NCBI RefSeq assembly: GCF_014199915.1
Contig: NZ_JACHOO010000006.1
Location: forward strand, 62,001-126,000
Direction: 5' to 3'
Source: Prosthecomicrobium pneumaticum
GTDB lineage: Bacteria > Pseudomonadota > Alphaproteobacteria > Rhizobiales > Kaistiaceae
Length of the DNA: 64,000 bases
This document shows, piece after piece, positions 7,052 to 15,766 of the stretch; position 1 is the stretch's first letter; each line of letters opens with the position of its first letter. The notes below the pieces were generated by a model. That model was not told the origin of the DNA and ran no database searches. It was given only the letters and a program-made list of their open reading frames with translations. A program made the position numbers and the translations under genes.

Positions 7052-8515
7052 TCAGCCCGCCCGCTGGCGGATGGCGCGGTCGAAGGAGGCCGGGCGGTCG
7101 GGCAGGACGATCTCGAAATGGGCGCCGGGACCCGGCTCGTCGAGCAGCACGATCGTGCCGCCATGGGCGCGCACGATCTCGGCGGCGATGGCGAGGCCGA
7201 GGCCCGTGCCGCCCGGCCGGCCCGAGCCCTGAAAGGCCTGGAAGAGGCGCTGGCGGGCGCGCTCGGGCACGCCGGGGCCGGTGTCGCGGATGCGGATCGC
7301 GACCACCGTCCCCTGCCGGTCGCCCTCGATCGCCAGCCGCCGCACGATTGCCGGGTCGTCGACGCCGTCCATCGCCTGCACGGCATTCCGGCAGAGATTG
7401 AGGAGGACGCGGAAGAGCTGGTCCGAATCGGCGTCGACCTCGAGATCGGCGGGCAGGCGCAGTTCGTGGCGCACGCTCGGATGGGCGTCGAGGCCGAGCG
7501 ACTGCACCACCTCCTCGGCGAGCGGGGCGAGCGCGACGAGGCGGCGGTTCGGCTCCGGCTCGCGGGCGCGGCCATAGGCGAGCGTCGCCTGCGCATAATC
7601 GATCGCCCGGTCGAGCGTCGCGATCAGCTTCGGCGCGAAGCGCTGCACCATCGGATCGGCAACCGTGCCGATGCGGTCGGAGAAGAGCTGCGCCGAGGCG
7701 AGGAGGTTCCTGAGGTCGTGATTGATCTTCGAGACGGCGAGGCCGAGATCGGCGAGGTGGCGGCTCTGCTTCAGCTGCTCGGCGAGCGCCGTCTGCATCG
7801 CGGCGAGTTCGGTCTCGGCGACACCGATCTCGTCGCGCCGGTCGCTCGGCCGGATGATCCGCGTCGTATCCTCCGGCGCCGCCGAGAAGCCGACCATCGC
7901 CTCCGACAGCCGCCGCATCGGCCGCACGAACAACCGGTTGAGCATGAAATAGACGAAGCCGCCGGCGAACACCGAGATCGCCAGCGAGACGCCGAGCACA
8001 TAGATCGAGAAGGTGAGCATCGCGGCGCGCAGGTGCCGGTCGGAGACGACGATCTCGAGCGCCCGCCCGTCCTCCGTCGCGCCGACGATCCGCAACACGC
8101 GCGGCTCGAAGGCGAGGAGGGTGGCGACCGCCTGACGCGTCGCGGTGAGGGGCGCCGCCTCGCGCAGATCGACGACGGTATCGACATGGGGCGGCATGGC
8201 GACCGCGGCGAGCAGCCGGCTCGCATCGCCGGTCTTCAAGACGATCGCCATCGCGTCGACCTGCCGCAGCAGCGCGTCCTGCGCCGATTGCGGCACGATC
8301 GCCCAGGCGCTCGAATCGAGCAGCACGGTGGCGGCGCGGGCGGTGGCGAGCCGGTCCTCGAGGAATTGCAGCCGGAACTTGGCGATCGAGGGGACGAGAA
8401 AGGCGAGCTGCGTCACCATCACGAAGAGGACGGTGTGGAAGAGCAGCTTGTGGGAGAGGCTGATCCGGCGCCGCGGCGGCCGCTTCTCCCGATCCGGAGC
8501 GGGATCGTCGGTCAT
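7052..8515 (-). CDS. Membrane-bound sensor histidine kinase, orphan
   Basis: 487 residues; ATG preceded by GGAAGG. One membrane helix lies at about residues 23-45, an extracytoplasmic sensor region of about 115 residues follows, and a second helix lies at about 165-190, leading into a HAMP-like linker (LFVRPMRRLSEAM). The H box is unusual: 'SKINHDLRNLLASAQ', with an asparagine before the phospho-accepting histidine, as in a rhizobial HK subgroup. The N box LCRNAVQAM, G1 DTGPGVP and G2 GTGLGLAIA complete the catalytic domain. No response regulator is adjacent, so partner and signal are unknown. It points away from rpmH, leaving 354 bases of shared upstream DNA. Confidence 0.9.
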   Translation of the reverse strand: MTDDPAPDREKRPPRRRISLSHKLLFHTVLFVMVTQLAFLVPSIAKFRLQFLEDRLATARAATVLLDSSAWAIVPQSAQDALLRQVDAMAIVLKTGDASRLLAAVAMPPHVDTVVDLREAAPLTATRQAVATLLAFEPRVLRIVGATEDGRALEIVVSDRHLRAAMLTFSIYVLGVSLAISVFAGGFVYFMLNRLFVRPMRRLSEAMVGFSAAPEDTTRIIRPSDRRDEIGVAETELAAMQTALAEQLKQSRHLADLGLAVSKINHDLRNLLASAQLFSDRIGTVADPMVQRFAPKLIATLDRAIDYAQATLAYGRAREPEPNRRLVALAPLAEEVVQSLGLDAHPSVRHELRLPADLEVDADSDQLFRVLLNLCRNAVQAMDGVDDPAIVRRLAIEGDRQGTVVAIRIRDTGPGVPERARQRLFQAFQGSGRPGGTGLGLAIAAEIVRAHGGTIVLLDEPGPGAHFEIVLPDRPASFDRAIRQRAG

Positions 8516-8718
8516 GAACGCCTTCCCTGCCTCTCCGTCCGTCGCCGCGACGGGCGCGTCCGCCGGCGGCGTACGCTCGCGCGAAGATGGGGCGGGCGGA
8601 CCGCGGCGTCAAACCGCCGGGCTTCCGCGCGCTCGCCGTCCACCGCCCGGCGCGCTTCGACACCGGCCCTTCGCCGCCGCCGGATGTCTCGACCGCCCCC
8701 CGGCGCGATGCCGATGCG

Positions 8719-8747
8719 TTGACTTGGGCGGGTGTGCTCCTTATAAG
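8719..8747 (+). promoter_or_regulatory. Sigma-70-type promoter of the rpmH operon
   Basis: TTGACT (8719-8724) and TATAAG (8742-8747) are 17 bases apart, about 123 bases before rpmH. This is the best promoter match in the 354-base gap 8516-8869, which otherwise holds no gene. A 6-bp hairpin with a TTCG loop (8847-8862) lies just ahead of the rpmH start. Confidence 0.7.
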
Positions 8748-8869
8748 CCCCGCTCGATCAAGGCGCATGCGCGGCGATCCTCTCGGCGCAGCGTGCCGAA
8801 GCGGGATCGGCGGCGTTCGGCGCTTCCCCGAGACGACGAGACGAGGGCCGCCTTCGGGCGGCGAGACCG

Positions 8870-9004
8870 ATGAAGCGGACGTATCAACCCTCCAAGCTGG
8901 TGCGCAAGCGCCGTCACGGCTTCCGTTCCCGCATGGCGACCGTCGGCGGCCGCAAGGTGATCGCCGCCCGCCGCGCCCGCGGCCGGAAGCGTCTCTCGGC
9001 CTGA
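8870..9004 (+). CDS. rpmH: 50S ribosomal protein bL34
   Basis: 44 residues, the standard bL34 length, beginning [18 protein letters not shown] and rich in arginine and lysine to the end, matching the family throughout. It is a structural protein of the large ribosomal subunit. First gene of the rpmH-rnpA-yidC-engB run, with the promoter at 8719-8747. Oddly, a GCCGCC-TTCG-GGCGGC hairpin (8847-8862) ends seven bases before the ATG and occupies the place where a Shine-Dalgarno site is expected, so translation may depend on this structure (inference). Confidence 0.97.
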   Translation: MKRTYQPSKLVRKRRHGFRSRMATVGGRKVIAARRARGRKRLSA

Positions 9005-9086
9005 GGCCGGCCGATCCGTCGACCGGCCGGCGCCGCGCCGGGAGGCGCGGTGCCGATTGGATGCCGAGGGCCGAAGGCCTTTCCCG

Positions 9087-9512
9087 ATGGATCGTCTGCG
9101 CAAACGACCCGAATTCCTCGCCGTCGCCGGTGGACCGCGTGTCTCCCGGCGCGGTTTTGTGCTGCAGAAGCGGGAGCACGGGGCGCCCGACCGGCCGCCC
9201 CGTTTCGGCTTCACGGTGACGAAGAAGATCGGCAACGCCGTGGTGCGCAACCGCATCCGCCGCCGGCTGCGCGAGGCGGTGCGGATCGCCGCACCCCTTC
9301 ACGCCCGTCCCGCAACCGATTATGTGCTGGTCGGCCGGCGCGCGGCGCTCGACCAGGCCTTTGCCGCGCTCGTCGCCGACCTTTCGACCGGCCTCGACGC
9401 GCTCGCGCGGCCGAGGCCCGAAACGGACGCGCGGCCCGGTCCGCCGAGACCCCGCTCCGCCCGAGCGCACCGCCCCTCCCGCGAAGGATCGAGCGATGAC
9501 CGAAAACCGTAA
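9087..9512 (+). CDS. rnpA: Ribonuclease P protein component
   Basis: 141 residues from the ATG at 9087 (MDRLRKRPEFLAVAGG). An upstream TTG in frame at 9057 has no better support. The protein subunit helps RNase P RNA bind and cleave the 5' leader of pre-tRNAs. The family signature is clear: FGFTVTKKIGNAVVRNRIRRRLREA, the basic RNR motif that contacts RNA. The last 25 or so residues are a proline/arginine-rich extension. Its 3' end overlaps yidC by 17 bases, which suggests translational coupling. Confidence 0.95.
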   Translation: MDRLRKRPEFLAVAGGPRVSRRGFVLQKREHGAPDRPPRFGFTVTKKIGNAVVRNRIRRRLREAVRIAAPLHARPATDYVLVGRRAALDQAFAALVADLSTGLDALARPRPETDARPGPPRPRSARAHRPSREGSSDDRKP

Positions 9513-11388
9513 CCTGATCATCGCGATCGCCCTGTCGATCGCGGTGCTGATCGGCTGGCAGTATCTCGTCGCGGGACCACAGCTCGAGCGGGCGCGCCAG
9601 CAGGCCGCGATCGCCGAGGCGCAGAACCCGGCCACCGTTCCGGCCGCTCCCGGAGAAGGCGCGCCGAAGGCGGCCGCTCCTTCGGGCGGCGCCGCCGGCG
9701 TGACGGTCGAGAGCCGCGACGCCGCGCTCGCCGCGACGCCGCGTGTGCCGATCGAGACGGCGGAACTCACCGGCTCGATCAATCTCGTCGGCGGCCGCAT
9801 CGACGATCTGCGGCTCGACCATTATCGCGAGACGGTGGACCCCAACAGCCCGGCCATCGTGCTGCTCTCGCCGGCCGCCGGTCCGAACGGCTATTTCGCG
9901 GAGTTCGGCTGGATCGGCGGAGCGGGTGGACCGCCCGTGCCCGGTCCGGACACGGTCTGGACGCTCGAGGCGGGAACGACGCTGTCGACGGGCAATCCGG
10001 TGACGCTGCGCTATGACAACGGCGCCGGCCTCGTCTTCCACCGCACGATCGCGATCGACGAGCATTACATGTTCACCGTCACGGAGCGGATCGAGAACAC
10101 CGGAACGGCGGCCGCCACCCTCACGCCCTATGGCCGGATCGCGCGGCTCGGCGAGCCGCATGTCGCCGGCTATTACATCCTGCACGAGGGCCTGCTCGGC
10201 GTGATCGGCGCGGAAGGCCTGCACGAGACGTCCTACAAGACGATCAAGGGCGACGGCGAGCAGCGCTGGACGGGCGCCAACGAGGGCTGGCTCGGCATCA
10301 CCGACAAGTATTGGGCGACGGCGCTCGTTCCCGGCAAGGGGCCGTTCGACGCGCGCTTCAGCCATGCCGATGCCGGCCAGGGCCTCTACCAGGCCGATTA
10401 CCGTGCGGCGCCGGTCACCGTCGCGCCGGGCGAGACCGGCAGTTCGGAGAGCCGGCTCTTCGCCGGCGCCAAGCGGGTCGAGATCATCGACCAGTATCGG
10501 CATACGCTCGGCATCAAGGATTTCAACCTGATGATCGACTGGGGCTGGTTCTGGTTCCTGACCCAGCCGATGTTCTATGCGATCGACTGGCTGTTCCGCC
10601 TGTTCGGCAATTTCGGCGTCGCCATCCTGCTCATCACCGTCATCGTGAAGGGCATCTTCTTCCCGCTCGCCAACAAGTCCTACAAGTCGATGAGCGCGAT
10701 GAAGAAGGTGCAGCCGCAGATGCAGGAGCTGCGCGAGCGCTTCGCCGACGACAAGGTGAAGCAGCAGCAGGAGCTGATGGCGCTCTACAAGCGCGAAAAG
10801 ATCAATCCGCTCGCCGGCTGCTGGCCGGTGCTCGTCCAGATCCCGGTGTTCTTCTCGCTCTACAAGGTGCTGTTCGTCACCATCGAGATGCGGCATGCGC
10901 CGTTCTTCGGCTGGATCCAGGACCTCTCGGCGCCCGATCCGACGACCATCTTCAACCTGTTCGGCCTGATCCCCTGGACGCCGCCGCACATCCTGATGCT
11001 CGGCATCTGGCCCTTGATCATGGGCGTGACGATGTGGCTGCAGATGCGCCTCAATCCGGCTCCCGCCGACCCGGCGCAGCAGATGATCTTCAACTGGATG
11101 CCGGTGATCTTCACCTTCATGCTGGCGTCGTTCCCGGCCGGCCTCGTCATCTACTGGGCCTGGAACAACACGCTGTCGATCCTTCAGCAGTACACGATCA
11201 TGCGGCGGCAGGGCGTCGAGGTGAACTTCCTCGGCAACATCACCTCGAGCTTCAAGCGGAAGCCGAAGGCCGGCGACGGTCCGGCGCCGCCGAAGCCCGC
11301 GAACGATTCGAAGGCGCCGGCAAAGTCCAAGCCGGCTCTCGCCAAACCCGCACCGGCGAAGCCGGCGCCGGGCAAGGCCAAGAGCTGA
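9496..11388 (+). CDS. yidC: Membrane protein insertase YidC
   Basis: 630 residues. The ATG has AAGGA seven bases upstream and lies within the end of rnpA. YidC inserts and folds inner-membrane proteins alone or with SecYEG. An N-terminal membrane anchor (residues 7-25, [19 protein letters not shown]) is followed by an Ala/Pro-rich linker. The large periplasmic beta-sandwich domain typical of Gram-negative YidC covers about 95-345. The conserved membrane core then starts near '[16 protein letters not shown]', with the cytoplasmic loop [16 protein letters not shown] and '[23 protein letters not shown]'. The C-terminus is a lysine/alanine/proline-rich tail of about 45 residues, as expected for ribosome contact. 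Confidence 0.97.
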   Translation: MTENRNLIIAIALSIAVLIGWQYLVAGPQLERARQQAAIAEAQNPATVPAAPGEGAPKAAAPSGGAAGVTVESRDAALAATPRVPIETAELTGSINLVGGRIDDLRLDHYRETVDPNSPAIVLLSPAAGPNGYFAEFGWIGGAGGPPVPGPDTVWTLEAGTTLSTGNPVTLRYDNGAGLVFHRTIAIDEHYMFTVTERIENTGTAAATLTPYGRIARLGEPHVAGYYILHEGLLGVIGAEGLHETSYKTIKGDGEQRWTGANEGWLGITDKYWATALVPGKGPFDARFSHADAGQGLYQADYRAAPVTVAPGETGSSESRLFAGAKRVEIIDQYRHTLGIKDFNLMIDWGWFWFLTQPMFYAIDWLFRLFGNFGVAILLITVIVKGIFFPLANKSYKSMSAMKKVQPQMQELRERFADDKVKQQQELMALYKREKINPLAGCWPVLVQIPVFFSLYKVLFVTIEMRHAPFFGWIQDLSAPDPTTIFNLFGLIPWTPPHILMLGIWPLIMGVTMWLQMRLNPAPADPAQQMIFNWMPVIFTFMLASFPAGLVIYWAWNNTLSILQQYTIMRRQGVEVNFLGNITSSFKRKPKAGDGPAPPKPANDSKAPAKSKPALAKPAPAKPAPGKAKS

Positions 11389-11401
11389 GGCGGGCGGGTC
11401 C

Positions 11402-12043
11402 TTGGCCGAGGCGGACGCCGCTCTGCTCGCCGCGATCGAAAAGGGCCGGGCGCTGTTCGCCCGGCCGTGGACGTTCCGCATGAGCGTGCCGTCGCTCGAA
11501 TTCCTGCCGCCGATCGGTCCGCTCGAGATCGCCTTTGCCGGCCGTTCGAATGTCGGCAAGTCGTCGCTGATCAATGCCGTGCTCGGCCAGCGCGGCATCG
11601 CCCGCACCTCGAACACGCCGGGCCGCACGCAGGAGCTCAACTTCTTCGCGCCGGACGACACGCTGTCGATCGTCGACATGCCGGGCTATGGCTATGCCGA
11701 GGCGCCGAAGGCGCTGGTCGCCCGCTGGAACCGGCTGATCGAGGATTATCTGCGCGGCCGGGTCAGCCTCAGGCGGGTCTATGTGCTGATCGACAGCCGG
11801 CACGGCCTCAAGGCGAACGATCTCGAGACGCTCGACCGGCTCGACAAGACGGCCGTCTCCTATCAGATCGTGCTGACCAAGGCCGACAAGCTGAAGCCGG
11901 GCGAGATCGACCGCCGGGTCGCGGAGACGCTCAAGGCCGTCGCGCGCCGCCCGGCGGCGCATCCGGTCGTGCTCGCCACTTCGTCGGAGACCGGCGAAGG
12001 CATCGATCTGTTGCGGGCCGAGATCGCCCAGATCGCCCCTTGA
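11402..12043 (+). CDS. engB: Ribosome biogenesis GTP-binding protein EngB (YihA/YsxC)
   Basis: 213 residues from a TTG start 13 bases after yidC. The early segment [19 protein letters not shown] matches alphaproteobacterial EngB N-termini, which argues for this start over the internal ATG at residue 27. GTPase motifs are complete: G1 GRSNVGKS (47-54), the switch-[11 protein letters not shown]3 DMPGYGYA, G4 TKADK and G5 SSETGEG. EngB assists late assembly of the 50S subunit. Last gene of the rpmH cluster; the next gene is convergent, 25 bases away. Confidence 0.95.
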   Translation: MAEADAALLAAIEKGRALFARPWTFRMSVPSLEFLPPIGPLEIAFAGRSNVGKSSLINAVLGQRGIARTSNTPGRTQELNFFAPDDTLSIVDMPGYGYAEAPKALVARWNRLIEDYLRGRVSLRRVYVLIDSRHGLKANDLETLDRLDKTAVSYQIVLTKADKLKPGEIDRRVAETLKAVARRPAAHPVVLATSSETGEGIDLLRAEIAQIAP

Positions 12044-12068
12044 GGGGCCGCCGCGGCAGCGGGCCCGC

Positions 12069-12800
12069 TCAGATCACCCCGAAATGGCGCAGCCCCTCGA
12101 GCACGCCGTCGGCGTTCTCGGCCGTCGCGGTATAGATTTCGCCCCGCGCCGCGGCGCGCAGCTCCGGCAGGGCGTTTCCGGGCAGGATGCCGCGCACGCC
12201 GGGCAGGGCGAACATCGCCGCGTCATTGCCCGTGTCGCCGGCGACCAGCACCTCTTCCGGGGGGATGCCCGTCTCGCCGATCAGAAAGCGGAGCGCGTTG
12301 CCCTTGTGGCCGGCGCGCGGCAGCACGTCGAGATCGCGGCGGCTCGAATAGACGATCTGCGCGTCGACCCCCGCCGCGGCGAGCGCCGCGGCGAGTCGGT
12401 CGAGCGTCTGCGGATCGGCATCGTCGAGGAACCAGCTCGACTTGAAGCCGTGCTGATAGGCCTCGTCCTGCGGCCGGATGCCCTCGACCGCGCCGGCGAT
12501 GCGCCGCACCACCGCGATGTCCCAGCCGCGGGCGAGTTCGGCGGTGAAGGCCTCGTGCGCCGTACCGCCCCCCCGGTCATAGACCATGGTGCCGACCCCG
12601 GCGACGATCAGGTCGGGCTCGGGCAGGCCGGCGGCCGAAACGAGCGCGTGGACGTCGTCGAGCAGCCGGCCGGTGTTGTAGACGAGGAGCGGCCGGCCTG
12701 CGCGCGGGATCGCCTCCCAGGCGGCGAAGAAGCGGGCCGTCGCGTCGGGCACACCGACCAGCGTGCCGTCGAGGTCGGAGGAGAACAGGCGGATCGTCAT
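12069..12800 (-). CDS. mfpsB: Mannosylfructose-phosphate phosphatase (HAD, sucrose-phosphatase-like)
   Basis: 243 residues. The start ATG (12798-12800) overlaps the stop of the synthase gene as TGATG, so the pair is translationally coupled. HAD motif I is FSSDLDGTLVG, motif II lies around LLVYNTGR, and motifs III/IV are K-G-N-A-L-R-F and VAGDTGNDAAMF, the sucrose-phosphatase (S6PP/Cof) arrangement. In Agrobacterium the equivalent pair makes the non-reducing disaccharide mannosylfructose. This enzyme removes the phosphate from mannosylfructose phosphate. A true sucrose-phosphate phosphatase role cannot be excluded by sequence alone, but the partner strongly resembles MfpsA. Confidence 0.85.
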   Translation of the reverse strand: MTIRLFSSDLDGTLVGVPDATARFFAAWEAIPRAGRPLLVYNTGRLLDDVHALVSAAGLPEPDLIVAGVGTMVYDRGGGTAHEAFTAELARGWDIAVVRRIAGAVEGIRPQDEAYQHGFKSSWFLDDADPQTLDRLAAALAAAGVDAQIVYSSRRDLDVLPRAGHKGNALRFLIGETGIPPEEVLVAGDTGNDAAMFALPGVRGILPGNALPELRAAARGEIYTATAENADGVLEGLRHFGVI

Positions 12801-14137
12801 CAGTCGCCGTCGTTCCAGGGCTCGTCCCACTCGGTGTCCTCGAGCGCCTTCAGAACCGGGCGGCCCTCGACCAGCGCGACCAGCTGCTGGGCGATGCCGG
12901 TCCAGGTGAAGAGACTGCGCGCCTTGTGGGCGCCCATCCGCGACAGCCGGTTCTTCAATCGTGGATGGCGGAGCGGCTTCATCATCGTGATGCCGAAGTC
13001 CGCCGCGTCGAACGGATCGCCATAGAGCGCGTGCCGGCCATAGGTGACGGCCCGGAAGAGCCCGCCATGGATGGTGACGACGGTCGCCGTGCCGCTCGCC
13101 ATCGCCTCGATCGCGGTCATGCCGAACGGCTCGTAGCGTGACGAGAGCGCGAAGAGATCGGCGGCGCGGTACCAGTCGGGCAGTTCCTCGTCCGGAACGA
13201 AGCCCGAAAAGCGCACGCGATCGGTGAGGCCGAGCCCTTCGGCACGCGCCTTCAGCTCGGCGAGCAGCTTCTGCTCGAACTCGTCGAGCGTCTCGCCGCC
13301 GACGGCGAGGTGGAGCTCGACCTCCGGGATCCGCTCGGCGAGCACCGCGAAGGCGTCGATCAGCAGATCATAGCCCTTGTTGGTGGCGAGCCTGCCGATG
13401 GCAAGCACGGTCGGCCGGTCGAAGCCGAGGCGCTGCCGGATCATCTGGCGCGAGGCCTCGCTGACGGGGAAGAAACGGTTGTCGTCATAGCCGGGCGGGA
13501 TCATGTAGGCCCGGTCGCGCCGGACACCGTAATCCTCGATCAGCATGTCGAGCTGGGGCGGTGTCGTGGCGATGACGATCGAGGCGGAGCGGAAGATGAT
13601 CGTCTCGTGGTGGATTCGCTCGCGGAAATTGAACTCGGCCTCGAACGTATCGGCCCGCTCGGGATAATCGGTCTCCATCTGGCGCTTCTTCCAGATGCCG
13701 AGCGAATGCGGCGTATGGACATGGGGCACGCCGAGCGCCTCGGACATGCGTTGGCCGGCGACACCGCCATCCCAGTAATGGCTGTTGACGAAGTCGTAGG
13801 TGAGGCCTTCGCGACGGATGAAGCGGAGCGCGTTCTCGCAGAACTCCATCAATTCGCGGTGGAGATACTCCTTCGGGATGAAATCGCGGCCGCCGCAGCG
13901 GGCCCGCACGACGCGGACGCGCTCATTGACCTCTTCCATCTCCGGCTGGTCCTCGAAGCGGCGGGTCCAGATATCGACCCGGTAGCCCAGCTGGGCGAGC
14001 TTCTTCGCGAGTTCGAGCACATAGACGACCTGGCCACCGGTATCCGCGGCGCCGAGCGGCGGATGGGCGGCCACATAGCCATGGGTGGAAACGAGGGCGA
14101 TGCGCGGCGCGTTATGGTCGCCGTGAATGGCTGTCAT
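12800..14137 (-). CDS. mfpsA: Mannosylfructose-phosphate synthase (GT4 glycosyltransferase)
   Basis: 445 residues from ATG 14135-14137 with GGGGA four bases upstream; the longer frame before it lacks family similarity. It transfers mannose from GDP-mannose to fructose 6-phosphate in the characterised Agrobacterium enzyme. Features: N-terminal STHGYVAAHPPLGAADTGGQ nucleotide/acceptor region typical of sucrose-phosphate-synthase relatives, the GGRDFIPKEYLH and HTPHSLGIWKKRQ segments, the acceptor loop IPPGYDDNRFF, and the C-terminal EX7E signature in RYEPFGMTAIEAMASG. The ending EPWNDGD is, as I recall, shared with the Agrobacterium protein. The product is a compatible solute, made under salt stress in that species (known there, inferred here). 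Confidence 0.88.
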   Translation of the reverse strand: MTAIHGDHNAPRIALVSTHGYVAAHPPLGAADTGGQVVYVLELAKKLAQLGYRVDIWTRRFEDQPEMEEVNERVRVVRARCGGRDFIPKEYLHRELMEFCENALRFIRREGLTYDFVNSHYWDGGVAGQRMSEALGVPHVHTPHSLGIWKKRQMETDYPERADTFEAEFNFRERIHHETIIFRSASIVIATTPPQLDMLIEDYGVRRDRAYMIPPGYDDNRFFPVSEASRQMIRQRLGFDRPTVLAIGRLATNKGYDLLIDAFAVLAERIPEVELHLAVGGETLDEFEQKLLAELKARAEGLGLTDRVRFSGFVPDEELPDWYRAADLFALSSRYEPFGMTAIEAMASGTATVVTIHGGLFRAVTYGRHALYGDPFDAADFGITMMKPLRHPRLKNRLSRMGAHKARSLFTWTGIAQQLVALVEGRPVLKALEDTEWDEPWNDGD

Positions 14138-14502
14138 GTATCCCCAGCTCTTTCGTGATCGGTCGTGTCGCGGCGGCGCGACCGAGGACAACGTCGAAAG
14201 GCCGGAGGGGGTTCCGAAGAATGCGGGTGGATGACGCGGATCGCCCCGCGAGGCACGAACGAGAGAAGGGCGGCGGGGGCTATCGTGCCGCACCTTCTCC
14301 GTTCGGTCAGCCGGTTACGCAGAACCTGAAGACCGGCTCGCAAATCCTTTCGCAAGGACGTGGCCACCGCGCGGCACGCGGCGCACTACCAGATATAGGG
14401 TCAATTTAACTCGAGTTGTCGACATCTGGGTAAGGTTAACACCGCCTTCACGAAGCGGGCCTCGCAGAATGCGACAAGCCTCGCAATTTGCGACGCGCGG
14501 TG
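14138..14502. other. 365-base gap upstream of mfpsA
   Basis: No gene is evident. It contains the presumed leftward promoter region of mfpsA. The segment 14395-14445 is notably less GC-rich than its surroundings and includes a perfect 10-bp palindrome AACTCGAGTT (14408-14417), which could be a regulator site. I could not pick a convincing -35/-10 pair. Confidence 0.4.
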
Positions 14503-15219
14503 TCAGCCGGTGCGGGCGAGCGCCGGAGCCGTGCGGCGGGCGAGCCAGAGATCGAGAAAATCGTCGAGGAAGCGCGAGGTCGCCGCATCATGGAGCGCCC
14601 GGGCATCGAGATGCAGCCGGCCGTGCTGCGCGCCCGGAAGGGTGAAGCGCTCGGCGCCGCGCACCGTCCAGCGGTGCATCATGGCGAGCGTCAGCTCGAT
14701 GTGGAACTGGAAGGCGAAGGCCGCCTCGCCATAGGCGAAGGCCTGGCACTCGAACAGTTCGCCGGTGGCGAGGCAAGTCGCCCCCGCCGGAAGGCGGAAG
14801 CCCTCACGATGCCATTGATAGACGGTGTCGGGCCAGGCGCAGAGCGCACGCCCGGCCTCGGTCGCGGCGAGCGGATAATAGCCGATCTCGACATGACCGT
14901 CCTCGCGGCCCGAGACCGGCGCGCCGAGCTGACGTGCCAGCATCTGCGCGCCGAGGCAGATGCCGAGAAAGGGCGCGCCCTCGGCGAGCGGCACCGCGAG
15001 CCAATCGATCTCGCGGCGAATGTAGTCGTCGGGATCGTTGGCGCTCATCGGGCCGCCGAAGACGATCGCTCCGTCGTGCTCGGCGAGCGTTTCGGGCAGA
15101 GGGTCCCCGAAGCGCGGCCGGCGTATGTCGAGCCTGTGGCCGCGCGCCGCGAGGCGCTGTCCGACACGGCCGGGCGTCGAGGTCTCCTGATGCAGGACGA
15201 CGAGGATCGGGCGTTTCAT
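14503..15219 (-). CDS. Class I glutamine amidotransferase-like protein
   Basis: 238 residues from ATG 15217-15219 (MKRPILVVLHQE); an in-frame ATG eight codons upstream (15243) is possible. The triad is visible: nucleophile C88 in FLGICLGAQMLARQ, and H and E in FQFHIELT. The oxyanion strand FGGPMSAND is also present. It is a stand-alone amidotransferase of the GMP-synthase-like type. Such proteins hydrolyse glutamine or gamma-glutamyl compounds, and no synthase partner is nearby, so the substrate is unknown. The TerB gene lies upstream on the same strand but 82 bases away. Confidence 0.85.
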   Translation of the reverse strand: MKRPILVVLHQETSTPGRVGQRLAARGHRLDIRRPRFGDPLPETLAEHDGAIVFGGPMSANDPDDYIRREIDWLAVPLAEGAPFLGICLGAQMLARQLGAPVSGREDGHVEIGYYPLAATEAGRALCAWPDTVYQWHREGFRLPAGATCLATGELFECQAFAYGEAAFAFQFHIELTLAMMHRWTVRGAERFTLPGAQHGRLHLDARALHDAATSRFLDDFLDLWLARRTAPALARTG

Positions 15220-15301
15220 GCCGAAAGAAGAGGCGTGGTCCATTGTGCGGCAGTGTAACCACCGCCGCCGTGGGAGGGAAGCAAGAAGCCGGCCGAGAAC
15301 C

Positions 15302-15766
15302 TCAGTTCGACGCCGCTCCGCCGCGCAGCGCGACGTGCTTCAGCCGGATCCGCTCGCGGCTCGATATGCCGAGGAGTTCCGAGACGCGCCAGATCAGATT
15401 GTCCTCGAACTCGTGCAGCGCACCATCGGAGAAGGTGAGCTCCCACATCATCTCGACGATCTGGCCCCGCTCCTCCTCGGAGAGCGCCTGCTTCAGCACA
15501 TTGGTGAAGCCGAACAGGTCGACCGCCTCATTGTCGGCCGCCTCGGCGGCGGCATAGAGATCGTCGGCTTCCCGCTCGCCGAGGCCGAAATGAACGACGA
15601 GCAACTGGTGCAGCCGCGTCCGTTCCGCCTCGGTCACCATGCCGTCGACCGCGATCGCGTGATGCAGGAGCGCCGCGGCGGCCAGCCTCTGCCGGTCCTC
15701 CGGAAGGCGGGCGGCCGAACGCTCGCCGGACAGCTCGGCCAGAAGATCGCGGATCGCTCGGAGCAT
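15302..15766 (-). CDS. TerB family (tellurite-resistance-like) protein
   Basis: 154 residues from ATG 15764-15766, with AGGA five bases upstream; the long in-frame extension has repeat-derived composition and is not coding. The all-helical TerB fold is indicated by DRQRLAAAALLHHAIAVDG, repeated acidic helices, and the second half mirroring the first (FSDGALHEFEDNLIWRVSELLGI), each with a calcium/metal-binding-like acidic loop (VDGMVTEAE and SDGALHEFE). Many alphaproteobacteria carry this stand-alone form outside ter operons; its role is not settled. No other ter genes are nearby. Confidence 0.85.
   Translation of the reverse strand: MLRAIRDLLAELSGERSAARLPEDRQRLAAAALLHHAIAVDGMVTEAERTRLHQLLVVHFGLGEREADDLYAAAEAADNEAVDLFGFTNVLKQALSEEERGQIVEMMWELTFSDGALHEFEDNLIWRVSELLGISSRERIRLKHVALRGGAASN

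Noticed and set aside
6741-9800. Leftward 1019-codon open frame
   Set aside because: It is a shadow frame crossing the sensor kinase, rpmH and rnpA; its sequence is arginine/proline-rich without any domain, as expected in high-GC DNA.
9211-11679. Leftward 822-codon open frame
   Set aside because: Antisense to yidC and rnpA; composition rich in D, R and H typical of mirror frames of GC-rich genes.
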